Shown here in pieces: positions 1 through 10,402 of a DNA stretch of 64,000 nt; the stretch's first letter is position 1, and every line of letters starts with the position of its first letter. The DNA lies in the NCBI GenBank assembly GCA_027563145.1, contig CP071307.1:1-64000 (forward strand), written 5' to 3'. A model generated the notes under the pieces. That model searched no databases, was not told where the DNA came from, and was given only the letters and a program-made list of their open reading frames with translations. The position numbers and the translations under genes are program-made. Origin of the DNA: Halocatena halophila (GTDB taxonomy: Archaea > Halobacteriota > Halobacteria > Halobacteriales > Haloarculaceae).

Positions 1-1
1 C

Positions 2-931
2 ATGAGCCAAAAGACCACACCGGAACAACGGACTGAGACCAATCGGGTCGAGGATGTAGCACAGCGAATGATCCAGCGACCACAATCCGTGTATCGCATT
101 CTGTTTTACGTTGCGACTGGGTTCTTCCTGCTCGTTGCCCTCTTTCCGATCTATTGGCTCACGATCTTGGCCCTTACACCGAGCGAGCAGATAACGAATC
201 TCGGTCTGTTCCCGAACGGGTTCAATCCAGGAGCATTCATACGAGTGTTCGAACTGGTACCGTTCCACCTGTACATGCTGAATAGTGTCCTGCTCGCTAC
301 GATGGCAACGGTCATCGTGTTATTAGTTGGGAGTCTTGCTGGCTACGCGTTTGGTCGGTTCGACTTTCCAGGACGGGCAGGTATACTTCTGGGAGTGCTG
401 GTGATTTCGTATTTCCCATCAGTCACGTTTTTCATCCCACTCTTCCAGTTATTCACCGGGAACGTGTCTTTATTGGGGGTTTCGTCGCCAGAGTTATTCA
501 ACACAGCAGGAGCCGTTACGCTCCCACTCAGTGCACTGACGTTACCACTGGCGATTTACTTCCTGGCAACGTTCTATCGACAGATCCCGGACGGCCTGGA
601 GGACGCGGCAAGAGTCGAAGGATCGACTCGAATCGGCGCATTATTCAAGGTGATCATGCCACTTTCGGCCCCCGGCGTCGCAACGATTGCCGTGGTGACA
701 TTCATTATCACCTACAACGAGTTCTTTTTCTCGTATCTGATGGTTGAGGGAATGGCGAATCACTGGGCCCCAATCGTTCACGGGCTGTTTCGGTTTCAGA
801 GCACCCGACACGTATTCTATAATCTCATAGCGGCAGCGAGTATCGTTGGTGTAATTCCGATGGCTATATTAGTAGCAATAGCACAAAACAAGATCGTCAG
901 TGGATTAACAAGCGGAGCTCTCAAAGAGTAA
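2..931 (+). CDS. Carbohydrate ABC transporter permease (MalG-like)
   Basis: Inner-membrane permease of a sugar ABC importer. After a cytoplasmic N-terminus it has about six hydrophobic segments (first near residues 33-55) and the cytoplasmic EAA loop at about residues 200-220 (E-D-A-A-R-V-E-G, then I-M-P-L), which docks on the ATPase. The 309 residues match the MalG/UgpE family. The ATG at base 2 lies in an ATGA context, so it probably overlaps the stop of an upstream partner permease outside the window. The ATPase gene follows after 22 bp. The substrate cannot be read from sequence; the neighbouring Gfo/Idh dehydrogenase points to a sugar or polyol. Confidence 0.9.
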   Translation: MSQKTTPEQRTETNRVEDVAQRMIQRPQSVYRILFYVATGFFLLVALFPIYWLTILALTPSEQITNLGLFPNGFNPGAFIRVFELVPFHLYMLNSVLLATMATVIVLLVGSLAGYAFGRFDFPGRAGILLGVLVISYFPSVTFFIPLFQLFTGNVSLLGVSSPELFNTAGAVTLPLSALTLPLAIYFLATFYRQIPDGLEDAARVEGSTRIGALFKVIMPLSAPGVATIAVVTFIITYNEFFFSYLMVEGMANHWAPIVHGLFRFQSTRHVFYNLIAAASIVGVIPMAILVAIAQNKIVSGLTSGALKE

Positions 932-953
932 ATCAATAATAAGGTGTATAAAA

Positions 954-2141
954 ATGGGTAATGTTCAACTCACGAACGTAACGAAACGATACAGCGACGT
1001 CGTGGCCGTCGACGGAATGGACCTCGATGTCGAGGATGGAGAGTTCATGACGTTTGTCGGTCCCTCTGGATGTGGGAAATCGACCACGCTTGAGATGGTG
1101 GCAGGACTCACCAGGCCGAGCAACGGCACGATTGAAATCGACGGAAAAGATGTGACCGACCTTCCACCGAAGGACCGAGGTATCGCGATGGTCTTTCAGA
1201 ATATCGCGTTATTCCCGCACATGGACGTCTATGATAACATCAGCTATGGACTCAATGTGCGTAACGTCGGCAAAGAAAAAAAGGATCGGCAAGTCGATCG
1301 GGTGGCCGAAATCCTTCAGCTCGATGGGATGTTAGAGCGGATGCCAAGCGAGCTTTCGGGGGGACAACGCCAGCGCGTTGGGATCGGACGTGCGATCGTT
1401 CGTAATCCTGATGTCTTCTTGATGGACGAACCACTCGCAAATCTCGATGCAAAACTCCGTATGCACATGCGGACTGAACTACAACGTATCCAGCGGGACC
1501 TTGCTGTCACGACGATTTATGTCACTCACGATCAAGAGGAGGCGATGACCATGTCGGACCGCATCGCCGTGATCAATGATGGTGAACTGCAACAGGTTGC
1601 ACCGCCGCTTGAGTGCTATAACAAGCCATCCAACGTCTTCGTTGCTGGCTTTATTGGCAGTCCATCAATGAACTTTATCAACGGAACGATCAGTAATGAA
1701 GCGTTCATTACCGAGGCGTTCTCTATCGACATCAGCTCATCCAGTATTCGTAATATGGACGACAACGACGCGGTGATAGTTGGGATCCGCCCGGAAGACG
1801 TTACCCTTGCTGACGCGGCTGGGAAACCCACTATGAGCCGACCGATCACTGCGACTGTCGACGTTCTTGAACCGATCGGTGAACAGATCCTTGTCTATCT
1901 CAGGACCGAACACGACGACAGCGACGTAACGATAGAGCCTTCAGATGCCAACGAAGCGGTCAATCGAAATGTGTCGGATGAATTATTGATGAGTGTTGAT
2001 CCTGATAGCGATATCACAGAGGAACAGGAAGTGGATATCGTATTCGATAGACGAAATCTCCACTTCTTTGATGCGAGGTCGGGCAACGCAATCCACCATG
2101 GACTTGCTCCTGCTGGGGATACGACTGCCGAAACTAGATAA
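954..2141 (+). CDS. Sugar ABC transporter ATP-binding protein (MalK/UgpC-like)
   Basis: Nucleotide-binding subunit energising sugar uptake. Walker A is at residues 36-44 (GPSGCGKST), the Q-loop glutamine near 82, the signature LSGGQ at 134-138, Walker B at about 154-160 (VFLMDEP) and the switch histidine in VTHDQEEA near 191. The C-terminal part (about 240-395) is the TOBE/MalK regulatory region and holds an acidic stretch around 320-350, common in haloarchaeal versions. The 395 residues are slightly long for the family because of that insert. It is co-oriented with the permease, and its TAA stop shares one base with the next start (TAATG), indicating translational coupling. Confidence 0.93.
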   Translation: MGNVQLTNVTKRYSDVVAVDGMDLDVEDGEFMTFVGPSGCGKSTTLEMVAGLTRPSNGTIEIDGKDVTDLPPKDRGIAMVFQNIALFPHMDVYDNISYGLNVRNVGKEKKDRQVDRVAEILQLDGMLERMPSELSGGQRQRVGIGRAIVRNPDVFLMDEPLANLDAKLRMHMRTELQRIQRDLAVTTIYVTHDQEEAMTMSDRIAVINDGELQQVAPPLECYNKPSNVFVAGFIGSPSMNFINGTISNEAFITEAFSIDISSSSIRNMDDNDAVIVGIRPEDVTLADAAGKPTMSRPITATVDVLEPIGEQILVYLRTEHDDSDVTIEPSDANEAVNRNVSDELLMSVDPDSDITEEQEVDIVFDRRNLHFFDARSGNAIHHGLAPAGDTTAETR

Positions 2142-2989
2142 TGGTGACCCTCGATACGCTCCGATCTCAGGCGTATACGGGCCCAAACCGGTGCTGGCCA
2201 TGCACTATATTCAACATCATCGTACTGGGATTCGTCACTGCTTCGATTGGGTACGTACTGGGACCGCTTGTCGCCGTTCCTCTGGCGGTCGTGGGGGGAG
2301 CAGTCGTCTGGCTTCGTGGCTATCTTTTCCCCGGAACGCCGTATTTCGGGTCCTACATTGCAGCACGCCTTCCACTCGACGTGTTTCACCCCGAGAGGCC
2401 GATCTCCACCCCGGATCCGATTACAACTACCAACGACATCGATCCGGCGGCGCTCGTAGATAGCTGCATCAAACATGGCATAGTACGTGAGTGTGATGGT
2501 CAAATCGGTCTCGCTCGGGCGTTCCGCGAACAATGGCGACGAGAGATCCGCACCGTTCGTGGATTCTCAGATGATGCGCTGACGTCGAATCTGGAAGCCG
2601 TCATTCCGTGGGTCAAGGAGAGTGAATTCATCGAACACCAGGGGAGTTCGTGGATCGTTCTCTCTGCTGAGGGCCAACGAGTCGAAAAAGAATCGTGGCT
2701 AACGGTCGTTATAGCAACAGCTGAACTGGCGGCAGTACGTGCCCTTCGAAACTACGCTCCCGACATGGATCACAGGCGACGAATCGTCGCTGTTCCTTCG
2801 CTCCGATCGTTCCTAGAGCGTTGTCCAATGTGCGAAACACCAATCGAAAAAACGTCGGTAGACTCGTGTTGTGGTAGTCCACAACGCATCGATACAGAAT
2901 CAGAACACGTTCTTGCCTGTCCGGAATGCGACGAAATCATCGCAGATACAGCACAAATGAATGAAAGGCGGGTCTCTAGCGGTGAATGA
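2141..2989 (+). CDS. Membrane protein with C-terminal zinc ribbon, ABC-operon associated
   Basis: Function unknown. Two hydrophobic segments lie at about residues 22-60. A soluble middle part has a winged-helix-like look, and the C-terminus carries paired cysteine motifs (CPMC near 228, then CC, then CPEC near 265) typical of a zinc ribbon. The start overlaps the transporter ATPase stop by one base, so it is the last gene of the sugar transporter operon. The layout (membrane anchor plus zinc ribbon) would suit an operon-specific accessory or sensor, but that is inference. No family name is offered. Confidence 0.75.
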   Translation: MVTLDTLRSQAYTGPNRCWPCTIFNIIVLGFVTASIGYVLGPLVAVPLAVVGGAVVWLRGYLFPGTPYFGSYIAARLPLDVFHPERPISTPDPITTTNDIDPAALVDSCIKHGIVRECDGQIGLARAFREQWRREIRTVRGFSDDALTSNLEAVIPWVKESEFIEHQGSSWIVLSAEGQRVEKESWLTVVIATAELAAVRALRNYAPDMDHRRRIVAVPSLRSFLERCPMCETPIEKTSVDSCCGSPQRIDTESEHVLACPECDEIIADTAQMNERRVSSGE

Positions 2990-3062
2990 TGGTGAAATTA
3001 ACAGATAATGGTCAATAAGAGTTATTACAAATCTAATGAAAGTTGTATGTGAGTAGTATACC

Positions 3063-4145
3063 GTGACATATCGAGTCATTCAGATCGGAACCGGTGGACA
3101 GGGTGAGCGCTGGTGTTCTACGTACCTGCCGCCGAACGTTGCGGATGGATCGATCGAGGTCGTTGCCGCGGTCGATGTCGATTCCGAACAGCACGAGAAC
3201 GCCCAGAAGCACTTACAGCTGGATGAAAACCAGTGTTATACGGACGTGGAAACGGCGTTCGAAGCGCACGAGGCGGATCTCTGTACCGTTGTCGTTCCTC
3301 CCTGGATTCACGAAGAGATCGTCGACGTGGCACTCGAACACGACGTACATATCCTCTCGGAGAAGCCGATTGCCGATACCCTCGAAGCGTCCGTACGGAT
3401 CGCGAAGAAAGTCGAACGAGCAGGCGTGAAGATGGGAGTAACGATGAGCCATCGGTTTGACCGGGACAAGACGACGTTCCGCCGGTACCTCCGTTCTGGA
3501 GATCCCGGTTCCATCGATTACCTCGTCGGTCGCTTCACGTGTAATGCCCGGTCGTACGGTACCTGGGGCGCGTTCCGTCACGAGATGGCTGATGTCCTCC
3601 TGATCGAAGGTGCCGTTCACCAGCTTGACTTCATTGCAGACATGGCCGACAGCCTCTGTGACACGATTTATGCTGATACCTGGTTACCCGAGTGGGCAGA
3701 ATATGAGGGCGACGTGCAGGCTCTCGTCCAGATGCGCTTCGAAGACGGGACGCGAGCGACGTGGGAGGGTGCAAAGGCCAATGCAGTCACATTGAACGGC
3801 TGGGGCAGCGATTACCTCCGGGCAGAATGTCGCAATGAAACAGTAGTGCTTGATGATCGCACGATCATACGTCATCCCTATAATCCGGACATGGAGACTG
3901 TCAGCGGTTGCGATAAGGGCGCTGGTGAGACGGTTCCACTCGATGCGCAGGATAAATGGGGTAACACGTGGCTTGTCGAACAATTTATCGAGTGGCTCGA
4001 TGGGGGAGCGAAAATGGCGACGAATGTTCAGGATAATCTTCAATCGATAGCACTAATTGAGGCAGCCAGACAGAGTAGCCAGACTAACGAACCGGTCGCG
4101 GTTCAACGACTACTTACAGAGGCACTAAATACTGTCGACAGTTGA
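3063..4145 (+). CDS. Gfo/Idh/MocA-family oxidoreductase
   Basis: NAD(P)-dependent sugar or polyol dehydrogenase. The N-terminal Rossmann fold begins with QIGTGGQGERW at residues 7-17. The family EKP motif, which contacts the nicotinamide and active site, is at residues 100-102 (SEKPIADT). The C-terminal half is the alpha/beta substrate domain, with a likely active-site histidine in GAVHQLDF near 184-191. The 360 residues are normal. The start is GTG at 3063, fixed by the Rossmann motif lying a few residues in. It follows the sugar ABC operon by 73 bp on the same strand, so it probably oxidises the imported sugar or a derivative. Confidence 0.88.
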   Translation: MTYRVIQIGTGGQGERWCSTYLPPNVADGSIEVVAAVDVDSEQHENAQKHLQLDENQCYTDVETAFEAHEADLCTVVVPPWIHEEIVDVALEHDVHILSEKPIADTLEASVRIAKKVERAGVKMGVTMSHRFDRDKTTFRRYLRSGDPGSIDYLVGRFTCNARSYGTWGAFRHEMADVLLIEGAVHQLDFIADMADSLCDTIYADTWLPEWAEYEGDVQALVQMRFEDGTRATWEGAKANAVTLNGWGSDYLRAECRNETVVLDDRTIIRHPYNPDMETVSGCDKGAGETVPLDAQDKWGNTWLVEQFIEWLDGGAKMATNVQDNLQSIALIEAARQSSQTNEPVAVQRLLTEALNTVDS

Positions 4146-5309
4146 CTATAAAATATGTTGGTGTGAATCGGTCGGGACTGCTACGCTGACCGAAAGGTGG
4201 TCCTGATTCGCCTCATCGTTGGTCGATACAGCCGTGGTTGCCAGCCTGTGGCTCCAGTCTCGTTGTGCCCGGTCTCGTGGTTCTGATGGATAATCACGCT
4301 CGAATCGAGTTCTTTGACCATATCGATGCAACATACAGTCGTCTGAGGTACGGCTGTAACTCCCAGAATACTGCTACCGGAATCGACGCCTACTCGGTGT
4401 GATGAAGGCGAACTGTCGGAAGGATCCGCTACTGTCCTGTGCTATTAGTCCCTCCACTCGCTGGAGGATCATATGATAATGTAAATGGCCGCAATCTGTT
4501 CTCTCTTTGATGATATGGTGGCTATGTCAGTAACGGATCCAAACGCGCCGTATTTTGAACCATTGCTGAACACTCGGACGTTTACTGACTTGCCTGCGGT
4601 GGTTCAAGCACAACGAACACGTGGATTGGAAACCTGACACCACCCTTGCTGTGGAGGAATCCGTTCATTCTGTATCCACTAGAGCTGTTGTTTCATGGTT
4701 GCCATGTCTCCCAAAATCTGCCACGATACGGCACTGCCAGAACCCACAGTCAACGATCTGGAATCTGCGAAGCTACTGAATGCTCTCGACTTTCTATGAC
4801 TGTTTTCGGCCACTCGAATTTCGCTCTCGTGAACGGACTGTGATTAAGAACCGATGGTTGGTCTTCTCCCGTGATAGTACTCTGATGTTACATACGTATT
4901 GCTGTAATTATCAGATTATTTATATAAATATTCGTTTTTTGTTCATGGTTGATGGATGGTGGCTGTATCGAAGGAGTTCTCTATGGTGCTTGCACTAGCA
5001 TCGAACTAATCGGACGAGTGGATGAACGTCTAGCACGGTTCCTATCGGTAAAACTCTCAACAAATATTTCATTTCTTTAGAAACTATTATATAGTGTGAA
5101 TATACCATATTATACGGCCACAAAGAGGTTTGCGAGCACAGTACACGACAGGAATGGTTCCGACACGGCGATCACCGCGACGCGAGTCGGGTAGGCGTCG
5201 ATCGTGGTCAGATCGTTATAGCCACGAATTGTGGCTTATCGCCGGTGGCGAGAGCCATCGATCCCAAACCTGTGACACACAACAGCACTCGACGACGGAC
5301 ACATAACAC
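4146..5309 (+). other. Long intergenic region, no intact gene
   Basis: About 1.16 kb without a convincing gene. Short open frames occur but are broken by stops and match no family I recognise; the 4510-4860 part looks like decayed coding sequence. Two perfect hairpins are visible: CCTCCA/TGGAGG at 4451-4467 (5-nt loop), a possible terminator for the upstream operon, and AGCCAC/GTGGCT at 5220-5236, about 75 bp before the chitinase start. The 4900-5110 part is AT-rich and could hold promoters. Confidence 0.5.
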
Positions 5310-6743
5310 ATGAAGTTCACACGACGCAATGTATTACGGAAGGTATCGGCACTTTCAGTATTGCCCCTCGGCACGAGCGGTCTCGCGGCGGCAGCGGATT
5401 GTAGCGAAATCTCCCAGTGGCAGTCTGACGTTTCCTATACGGATGGCGATCGGGTCGTCTACAACGACGCCCTCTGGGAGGCTGAGTGGTGGACTCGGGC
5501 CAACGAACCCGACACCGAAGACAGCGTCTGGCAACAGATCGGCGACTGTGATGGTAACGACGGTGGCGATGGTAACGAGTCTCCAACGGCATCGTTCACT
5601 CTCTCACCTTCTTCGCCAAATCCAGAGCAGCAAGTGTCGTTCGACGCTTCGGGATCATCGGATGCCGATGGTGCTATCAGCAGCTATGAGTGGGATTTCA
5701 CGGACAACGGAGCCGTCGACGCCACTGGCCAGTCAGTTACTCATAGCTACGATTCCCCCGGCGAGTACACCGTGACGTTGACCGTCACCGACGACACGGG
5801 TGCCACTGCGTCGAGTTCCACTATCATCACCGTTCAAACCGATGGTGGCGGTGGTGGAACCCCCAGCGATTCAGTGTTTGCGCCTTACGATCACATGACG
5901 ACGAAGTCAGAAACCACCCTCGTCGATCATTATCAGCAAGCCGGTAACGACGCCGTGACGACAGCATTCGTCCTCTCGGACGGCAATGGCAATGCGGCCT
6001 GGGACGGCAGCCCAGACATGCGCGTCGGGGAGGCCGGCCTGGGGTCAGAAATTCAGGCGTACCAGGACCAGGGCGGCACTGTTATCATCTCCTTTGGTGG
6101 TGCGGTTGGAACGATGATCGCACAGGATACGACCGATATCGCCTCAATCAAAACAGAGTACCAGAGTGTCATCGACACCTACGGCGTCACACATCTCGAT
6201 TTCGACATTGAATCCGTCGATGAGGCTGCTGTCGACCGGCGCAATCAGGCGCTCGCCGAACTCCAAGCAGAAAATCCAGCGGTGAAGATTTCCTACACCT
6301 TGCGCTGTCGGACAACCGGTCTTACCAACCATGGACAGTACATCGTCGAGAACGCAAAGACCCACGGCGTCGATCTCGAATTCATTAATGTAATGACAAT
6401 GAACTATGGGTGGGTTCCACCGAATGCGAGTACGGTCAAGGACTCGGCCAACGGTACTCACTCGGATCTGACGTCGATCTTCCCGAATAAATCTGCCACA
6501 GAGATCTGGAACATGGTCGGTCTCACGCCGATGATTGGTGTCAACAACGTGGGTGGCAGCCACGAATTGTCGGACGCACAGGAAGTTGCGTCGTTCGTCC
6601 AGAACAAGGGCATCGGTCTCGTTTCGTTCTGGTCGCTTGACCGAGACAATGGCGGTTGTCCGGACGGTTCCGTCTCAGCTACGTGTAGTGGGATCTCACA
6701 GGATCCGTACGCGTTCTCACAAATTTACAACCAGGTTCAGTAG
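5310..6743 (+). CDS. Secreted GH18 chitinase-like protein with CBM and PKD domains
   Basis: Exported polysaccharide hydrolase. A Tat signal (TRRNVLRK, residues 4-11, then a hydrophobic stretch ending in AAA near 29) leads into a CBM5/12-like chitin-binding module at about 33-77 (tryptophan-rich, ending WQQIGDC), a PKD domain at about 90-175 and a GH18 barrel at about 187-475. The GH18 signature reads LDFDIES with the catalytic acid at Glu301; the upstream SFGG motif is near 250. All domain borders are by eye. The 477 residues form a complete enzyme. It stands alone, preceded by a long non-coding region. GH18 chitinases retain configuration through the substrate N-acetyl group; actual chitin use is inferred from the binding module. 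Confidence 0.88.
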   Translation: MKFTRRNVLRKVSALSVLPLGTSGLAAAADCSEISQWQSDVSYTDGDRVVYNDALWEAEWWTRANEPDTEDSVWQQIGDCDGNDGGDGNESPTASFTLSPSSPNPEQQVSFDASGSSDADGAISSYEWDFTDNGAVDATGQSVTHSYDSPGEYTVTLTVTDDTGATASSSTIITVQTDGGGGGTPSDSVFAPYDHMTTKSETTLVDHYQQAGNDAVTTAFVLSDGNGNAAWDGSPDMRVGEAGLGSEIQAYQDQGGTVIISFGGAVGTMIAQDTTDIASIKTEYQSVIDTYGVTHLDFDIESVDEAAVDRRNQALAELQAENPAVKISYTLRCRTTGLTNHGQYIVENAKTHGVDLEFINVMTMNYGWVPPNASTVKDSANGTHSDLTSIFPNKSATEIWNMVGLTPMIGVNNVGGSHELSDAQEVASFVQNKGIGLVSFWSLDRDNGGCPDGSVSATCSGISQDPYAFSQIYNQVQ

Positions 6744-7045
6744 CCCACGAGTGTGGATCTTCCCGGAACTCATAGAATCAGCGTCGTCCCATCGCTTGAA
6801 CGGCGCACGATAGAGAACTGTTCGGCTGTCACAGCGGCCATCGATAACGCAACGAACATCTCGCAACGGATTCGTATTGGGTGTATTCGAACAGATGTTC
6901 TTGAAGCATATCACCGAAAGGGCGATGTTTCTTTTGCTACCAGTTGTGAGATAGCGCTCGTCGGAGTCTGGCTTGCTTGACGTTTCTAGCTCTCGAGAAT
7001 AACCATGTCATCTAATGTCGGTGGTCGCCCTACTCGTGAGTGAGC
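6744..7045 (+). other. Intergenic region between chitinase and DJ-1 gene
   Basis: About 300 bp. Short frames run through it but none has family features. No terminator or operator stands out. Confidence 0.4.
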
Positions 7046-7642
7046 ATGTCCAGTAAGAGAATTCTGATGATCGTCGGCGATTACGGTGAGGACTACGAAA
7101 TTATGGTGCCATTCCAGACGCTCGAAGCTGTCGGCCACGATGTTCATGCTGTCTGTCCCGAAAAGGACGGCGGTGAAACCGTCAAAACCGCGATTCACGA
7201 CTTTCGCGGCGATCAGACGTATCTCGAAGAGCGCGGGCACGACTTCGAATTAACCCACGGATTCGACAATGTAGATCCGACGGACTACGACGCTCTGGTC
7301 GTTCCTGGTGGTCGTGCGCCGGAGTATCTCCGCGGATATGATGCAGTGCTTGAGGCCGTCCAGCATTTCTTCAGCACTGATAAGCCGGTCGCAACGCTCT
7401 GTCACGGGCCTCAGATCCTTGCAGCTGCGGGTGTTCTCGAGGGATACGAGATGACGTCCTACCCAGCTGTTCAGCCTGAGGTCGAAGCTGCTGGATGTAC
7501 CTGGGTCGACGAAGTTACAACCGACCGTAATCTCGTGACAGCACAGGCCTGGCCTGATCACTCGGAGTGGCTCGCCCAGTTCATCGATCTCCTCGGAACA
7601 AAGATCGAGCACGGGTCAGTTGACACTGCAACGGACAGTTGA
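7046..7642 (+). CDS. DJ-1/PfpI-family protein
   Basis: Class I glutamine-amidotransferase-like fold of the DJ-1/PfpI superfamily, whose members include proteases, deglycases and chaperones. The nucleophile elbow is ATLCHGPQ with Cys119-His120, the conserved GGRAPEYL is at about 88-95, and the acidic residue preceding the elbow cysteine in space is probably Glu15 or Glu18. The length of 198 residues is typical. ATG at 7046 is preferred; an in-frame GTG at 7040 would add two residues. No operon partner is evident. Exact activity cannot be assigned from sequence. Confidence 0.88.
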   Translation: MSSKRILMIVGDYGEDYEIMVPFQTLEAVGHDVHAVCPEKDGGETVKTAIHDFRGDQTYLEERGHDFELTHGFDNVDPTDYDALVVPGGRAPEYLRGYDAVLEAVQHFFSTDKPVATLCHGPQILAAAGVLEGYEMTSYPAVQPEVEAAGCTWVDEVTTDRNLVTAQAWPDHSEWLAQFIDLLGTKIEHGSVDTATDS

Positions 7643-7885
7643 GTACTGATACGGAAAATCGACCATTTTCTTGAGGTAGTAGACATGCGTCACCGTGCGC
7701 CGAAGTACATACCTACTCAGGTCTTGATTTGCCTGTCTAAAAATGTATTCCTGTAAAATTTTACCCGGTATGGATGCCTATTGAAAATGACTTTCATGTA
7801 CCCGAAATTGAGTAGTGATCCAATCACATCGGTTGTCTGTGATTGTGCCGAATCGACCACGGGCCAGTTAAAGAGTTACACATAG

Positions 7886-8740
7886 ATGTTTGTCACTAAA
7901 ACTCACGACCAGTATCGATTTATTACACAGCCCGACTATGCCATCCTCGTCGGACAGCTAGCGAGACACTGGGGAAACGAAGCATTTGATCAACCTACAT
8001 CCCGTCATTCGTTTATTATCGCAGCTGAACACCACGATTTTGGATGGATCGGGTACGATCTCCGTCCACATATTATAAATGATAGCATCGAGAGACTGGA
8101 TGGAACTGGTCCAGCACAGGAAGATTTGACTGAATTTTATGAACGGGGTGTTACTGACGTGGCAGAGATCGACCCGTATGCCGGTCTGCTGGCAGCGATG
8201 CATGCTGCTGGTTTGTGCCGACAAAATTATGGGATCTGGACGGAAACAACGAGCACATCGGCGGATCCTGGCTTTGAGGCATTCGTTGCAGAACTGGAAC
8301 GCTTTCAACGGAAACTTCTGTCCAAACTCGAAGCAACCTCGCGATATGCCGAGCAAATTGGCGAACGTGACAGAGATCTCCTGGCGACACTCCACGAGCA
8401 TGGTGTTCCGGATGATATGAACAATAGCAGCCAACTGTGGAAACATTATCTCTTGCTCGAGTTTTTGGACGATCTATCAGTGCACTTGTGTACTAACCAA
8501 ACACTTGATTCGAGGACAGTCGGACCCCTGGTCAATTCGACGGATGATAGTATTTTTTCCGAGTTTGAGGAATCAGATCCAGCAACGATCCGGCTTGACC
8601 CGTATCCATTCGATACCGCACCGCTTTCTGTGTTCGTAGCCGCCCGTACTGTTCCAACTAGTTTCGATTCAGAGGCTGATCTTATCAAGGCATACTATCA
8701 GGCCGAGCGATATTCTGTCGAATTCATATTTCATCGCTGA
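7886..8740 (+). CDS. DUF3891-family protein
   Basis: Cytosolic protein of a family without an established function. The N-terminus matches the family pattern I recall: FITQPDYA near residues 11-18, a conserved AxxWGN, then AAEHHDFGWIGYD at about 46-58, an HD-like histidine/aspartate cluster that could bind metal. The length is 284 residues. It stands alone; an AT-rich tract with T-runs at 8848-8885 follows and may terminate its transcript. Whether it is a phosphohydrolase is open. Confidence 0.75.
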   Translation: MFVTKTHDQYRFITQPDYAILVGQLARHWGNEAFDQPTSRHSFIIAAEHHDFGWIGYDLRPHIINDSIERLDGTGPAQEDLTEFYERGVTDVAEIDPYAGLLAAMHAAGLCRQNYGIWTETTSTSADPGFEAFVAELERFQRKLLSKLEATSRYAEQIGERDRDLLATLHEHGVPDDMNNSSQLWKHYLLLEFLDDLSVHLCTNQTLDSRTVGPLVNSTDDSIFSEFEESDPATIRLDPYPFDTAPLSVFVAARTVPTSFDSEADLIKAYYQAERYSVEFIFHR

Positions 8741-8937
8741 GCACGGGATGACGATAACGATTTCTTTACATCGTTGAAGAAGAGCACCAGGATGGGCCAA
8801 TCAATTTGTTCTCCTTGTGTTTGCTTGCTCAGGGAGCGAGAGAATTTTTCTAAAAGTTTTAAATTAGAATTTTTAATTTAATTGATAGCATTATGGGTAA
8901 TTTCTGCGGAATCATCGGTCCTACCACCATCGCACGG

Positions 8938-8972
8938 GCCAGCACGATCGTCGTGGACTACGCCGTGCTGGC
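8938..8972 (-). terminator. Hairpin just downstream of the P450 gene
   Basis: Perfect 9-bp inverted repeat GCCAGCACG/CGTGCTGGC (8938-8946 and 8964-8972) starting two bases beyond the P450 stop. It could be a terminator or 3' stabilising hairpin for that transcript. The 17-nt loop is long and no T-run follows directly. Confidence 0.4.
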
Positions 8973-8974
8973 TG

Positions 8975-10348
8975 CTATCGTCGGAATAGACCTATCTCTA
9001 CCGGCTCAGCTGGTAGCGTGTTCGCACTCGCGGTCAGATCGAGCGGCGCGTCAGTCAGAGACTCGATCGTGAACTCCTGGGCAAGGGTCGCTACGACGAG
9101 CCGGGCTTCCATCCTTGCAAAGCGCATCCCGATACAGTGGCGCGGACCGCCGCCGAAGGGATAGTAAGCGTACTCCGGGCGGTCGTCGTCTCCTCCCCAG
9201 CGTTCGGGCCGGAATTCGAGCGGATCGTCGTACCATCGCTCGTCGCGATGGACGATCCACTGTGGAAGCGACACAACCGTTCCTTCTGGGATGGTGTAGC
9301 CGCCAATCTCGATGTCCACGGTCGGCTCGCGGAACGTTGTCCAAACCGGCGGATAGAGGCGCATCGCTTCCGTGACGACCTGCTCGGTGTAGTCCAGTTT
9401 GGGGAGGTCGGCCGCTGTCGGGGGGCTATCGTCAAGCACCGCGTCGAGTTCGGCATGTAGTCGCTCCTGAATATCAGGATGGTGGCCGAGCAAGAACCAC
9501 GTGTATGTGAGCGCAAGCGCGGTCGTCTCGTGGCCAGCAAAGAGGAAGGTTGCCATGTTGTCCCGGAGAGTGTTGTCGTCCATCCCACCTGCGTCGGTGG
9601 CCCCAACGAGTAAGGAGAGGAGATCCTCATCGAGTTCGTCGGCCGCTCTGCGCTCGGCGATGAGTTCGTCGATGAATGCTCGAAACGAGGATAGCGAGTG
9701 CTTGTACTGCCGGTTCACCCGCGTCGGGAGCCACTCGGGCAGGTATGCGCCAAGCCGAGAGGTGTCGAAGCGCTTGCGCGCAGCGGTGGCCGCCGCCCGA
9801 ACTGGTGATTGGCGTCCCCGAACGTCGATCCCGAACAGCGCCTGGGCGAGCACCGAGAGCGTGAGCTCGGTCATTGCATCGTGGACCTTGATGGTTTCCG
9901 CGTCGTCCCATTCGGTCATCATGGCCTCGGCGTGAGAAACCGCGACCGGCGCGTACGCCTCGATACGATCTCGGTAGAAAGCTGGTTGGGCGGTGGTCCG
10001 CTGGTCACGCCAGTCGTCATACTCGGCGAGCAACATCCCCTCACCGAACGCCGAGCCGATCTGGCGTTGTTGCATCTCGCCTTTGACGAATCGTGGTGCG
10101 TCGGTCACGAGCACCTGTGCAACGTAATCGGGGTTCGTAAGCAGGTATGCGGTGTCACCTGCGGCGCGGTAGCGAGCCACGTCGCCATCGTACTCCTGTG
10201 CTAGTCGCTCGTAGAAGCTAAAGACGTCGCGCATGAGTGCGAACGTGTTGCCAATCACGGGAAGCCCGTCCGGTCCCGGTGGCTCGCGTCCGGATCCTGT
10301 GGACTCGATGTTCCCATCGCCAGTCGTCGAGGGAGTTTCCGTCGCCAT
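8975..10348 (-). CDS. Cytochrome P450
   Basis: Haem-thiolate monooxygenase. Motifs, in order: the I-helix oxygen-binding AGHETTA, the K-helix ExxR as EAMRLYPP, and the haem-binding loop FGGGPRHCIG with the axial cysteine near the C-terminus. It has about 457 residues with no membrane anchor, so it is soluble like bacterial class I enzymes. An in-frame start 27 bases upstream is possible; ATG at 10348 is chosen because it leads into a normal N-terminus. It is divergent from an HTH_10 regulator only 82 bp away, which probably controls it. No ferredoxin or reductase partner is nearby. Substrate unknown. Confidence 0.92.
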   Translation of the reverse strand: MATETPSTTGDGNIESTGSGREPPGPDGLPVIGNTFALMRDVFSFYERLAQEYDGDVARYRAAGDTAYLLTNPDYVAQVLVTDAPRFVKGEMQQRQIGSAFGEGMLLAEYDDWRDQRTTAQPAFYRDRIEAYAPVAVSHAEAMMTEWDDAETIKVHDAMTELTLSVLAQALFGIDVRGRQSPVRAAATAARKRFDTSRLGAYLPEWLPTRVNRQYKHSLSSFRAFIDELIAERRAADELDEDLLSLLVGATDAGGMDDNTLRDNMATFLFAGHETTALALTYTWFLLGHHPDIQERLHAELDAVLDDSPPTAADLPKLDYTEQVVTEAMRLYPPVWTTFREPTVDIEIGGYTIPEGTVVSLPQWIVHRDERWYDDPLEFRPERWGGDDDRPEYAYYPFGGGPRHCIGMRFARMEARLVVATLAQEFTIESLTDAPLDLTASANTLPAEPVEIGLFRR

Positions 10349-10402
10349 AGTCGAGAATTGAATGCCCTGCGTCAATGGTGTTCAGTCGCATCTACTAGTG
10401 CC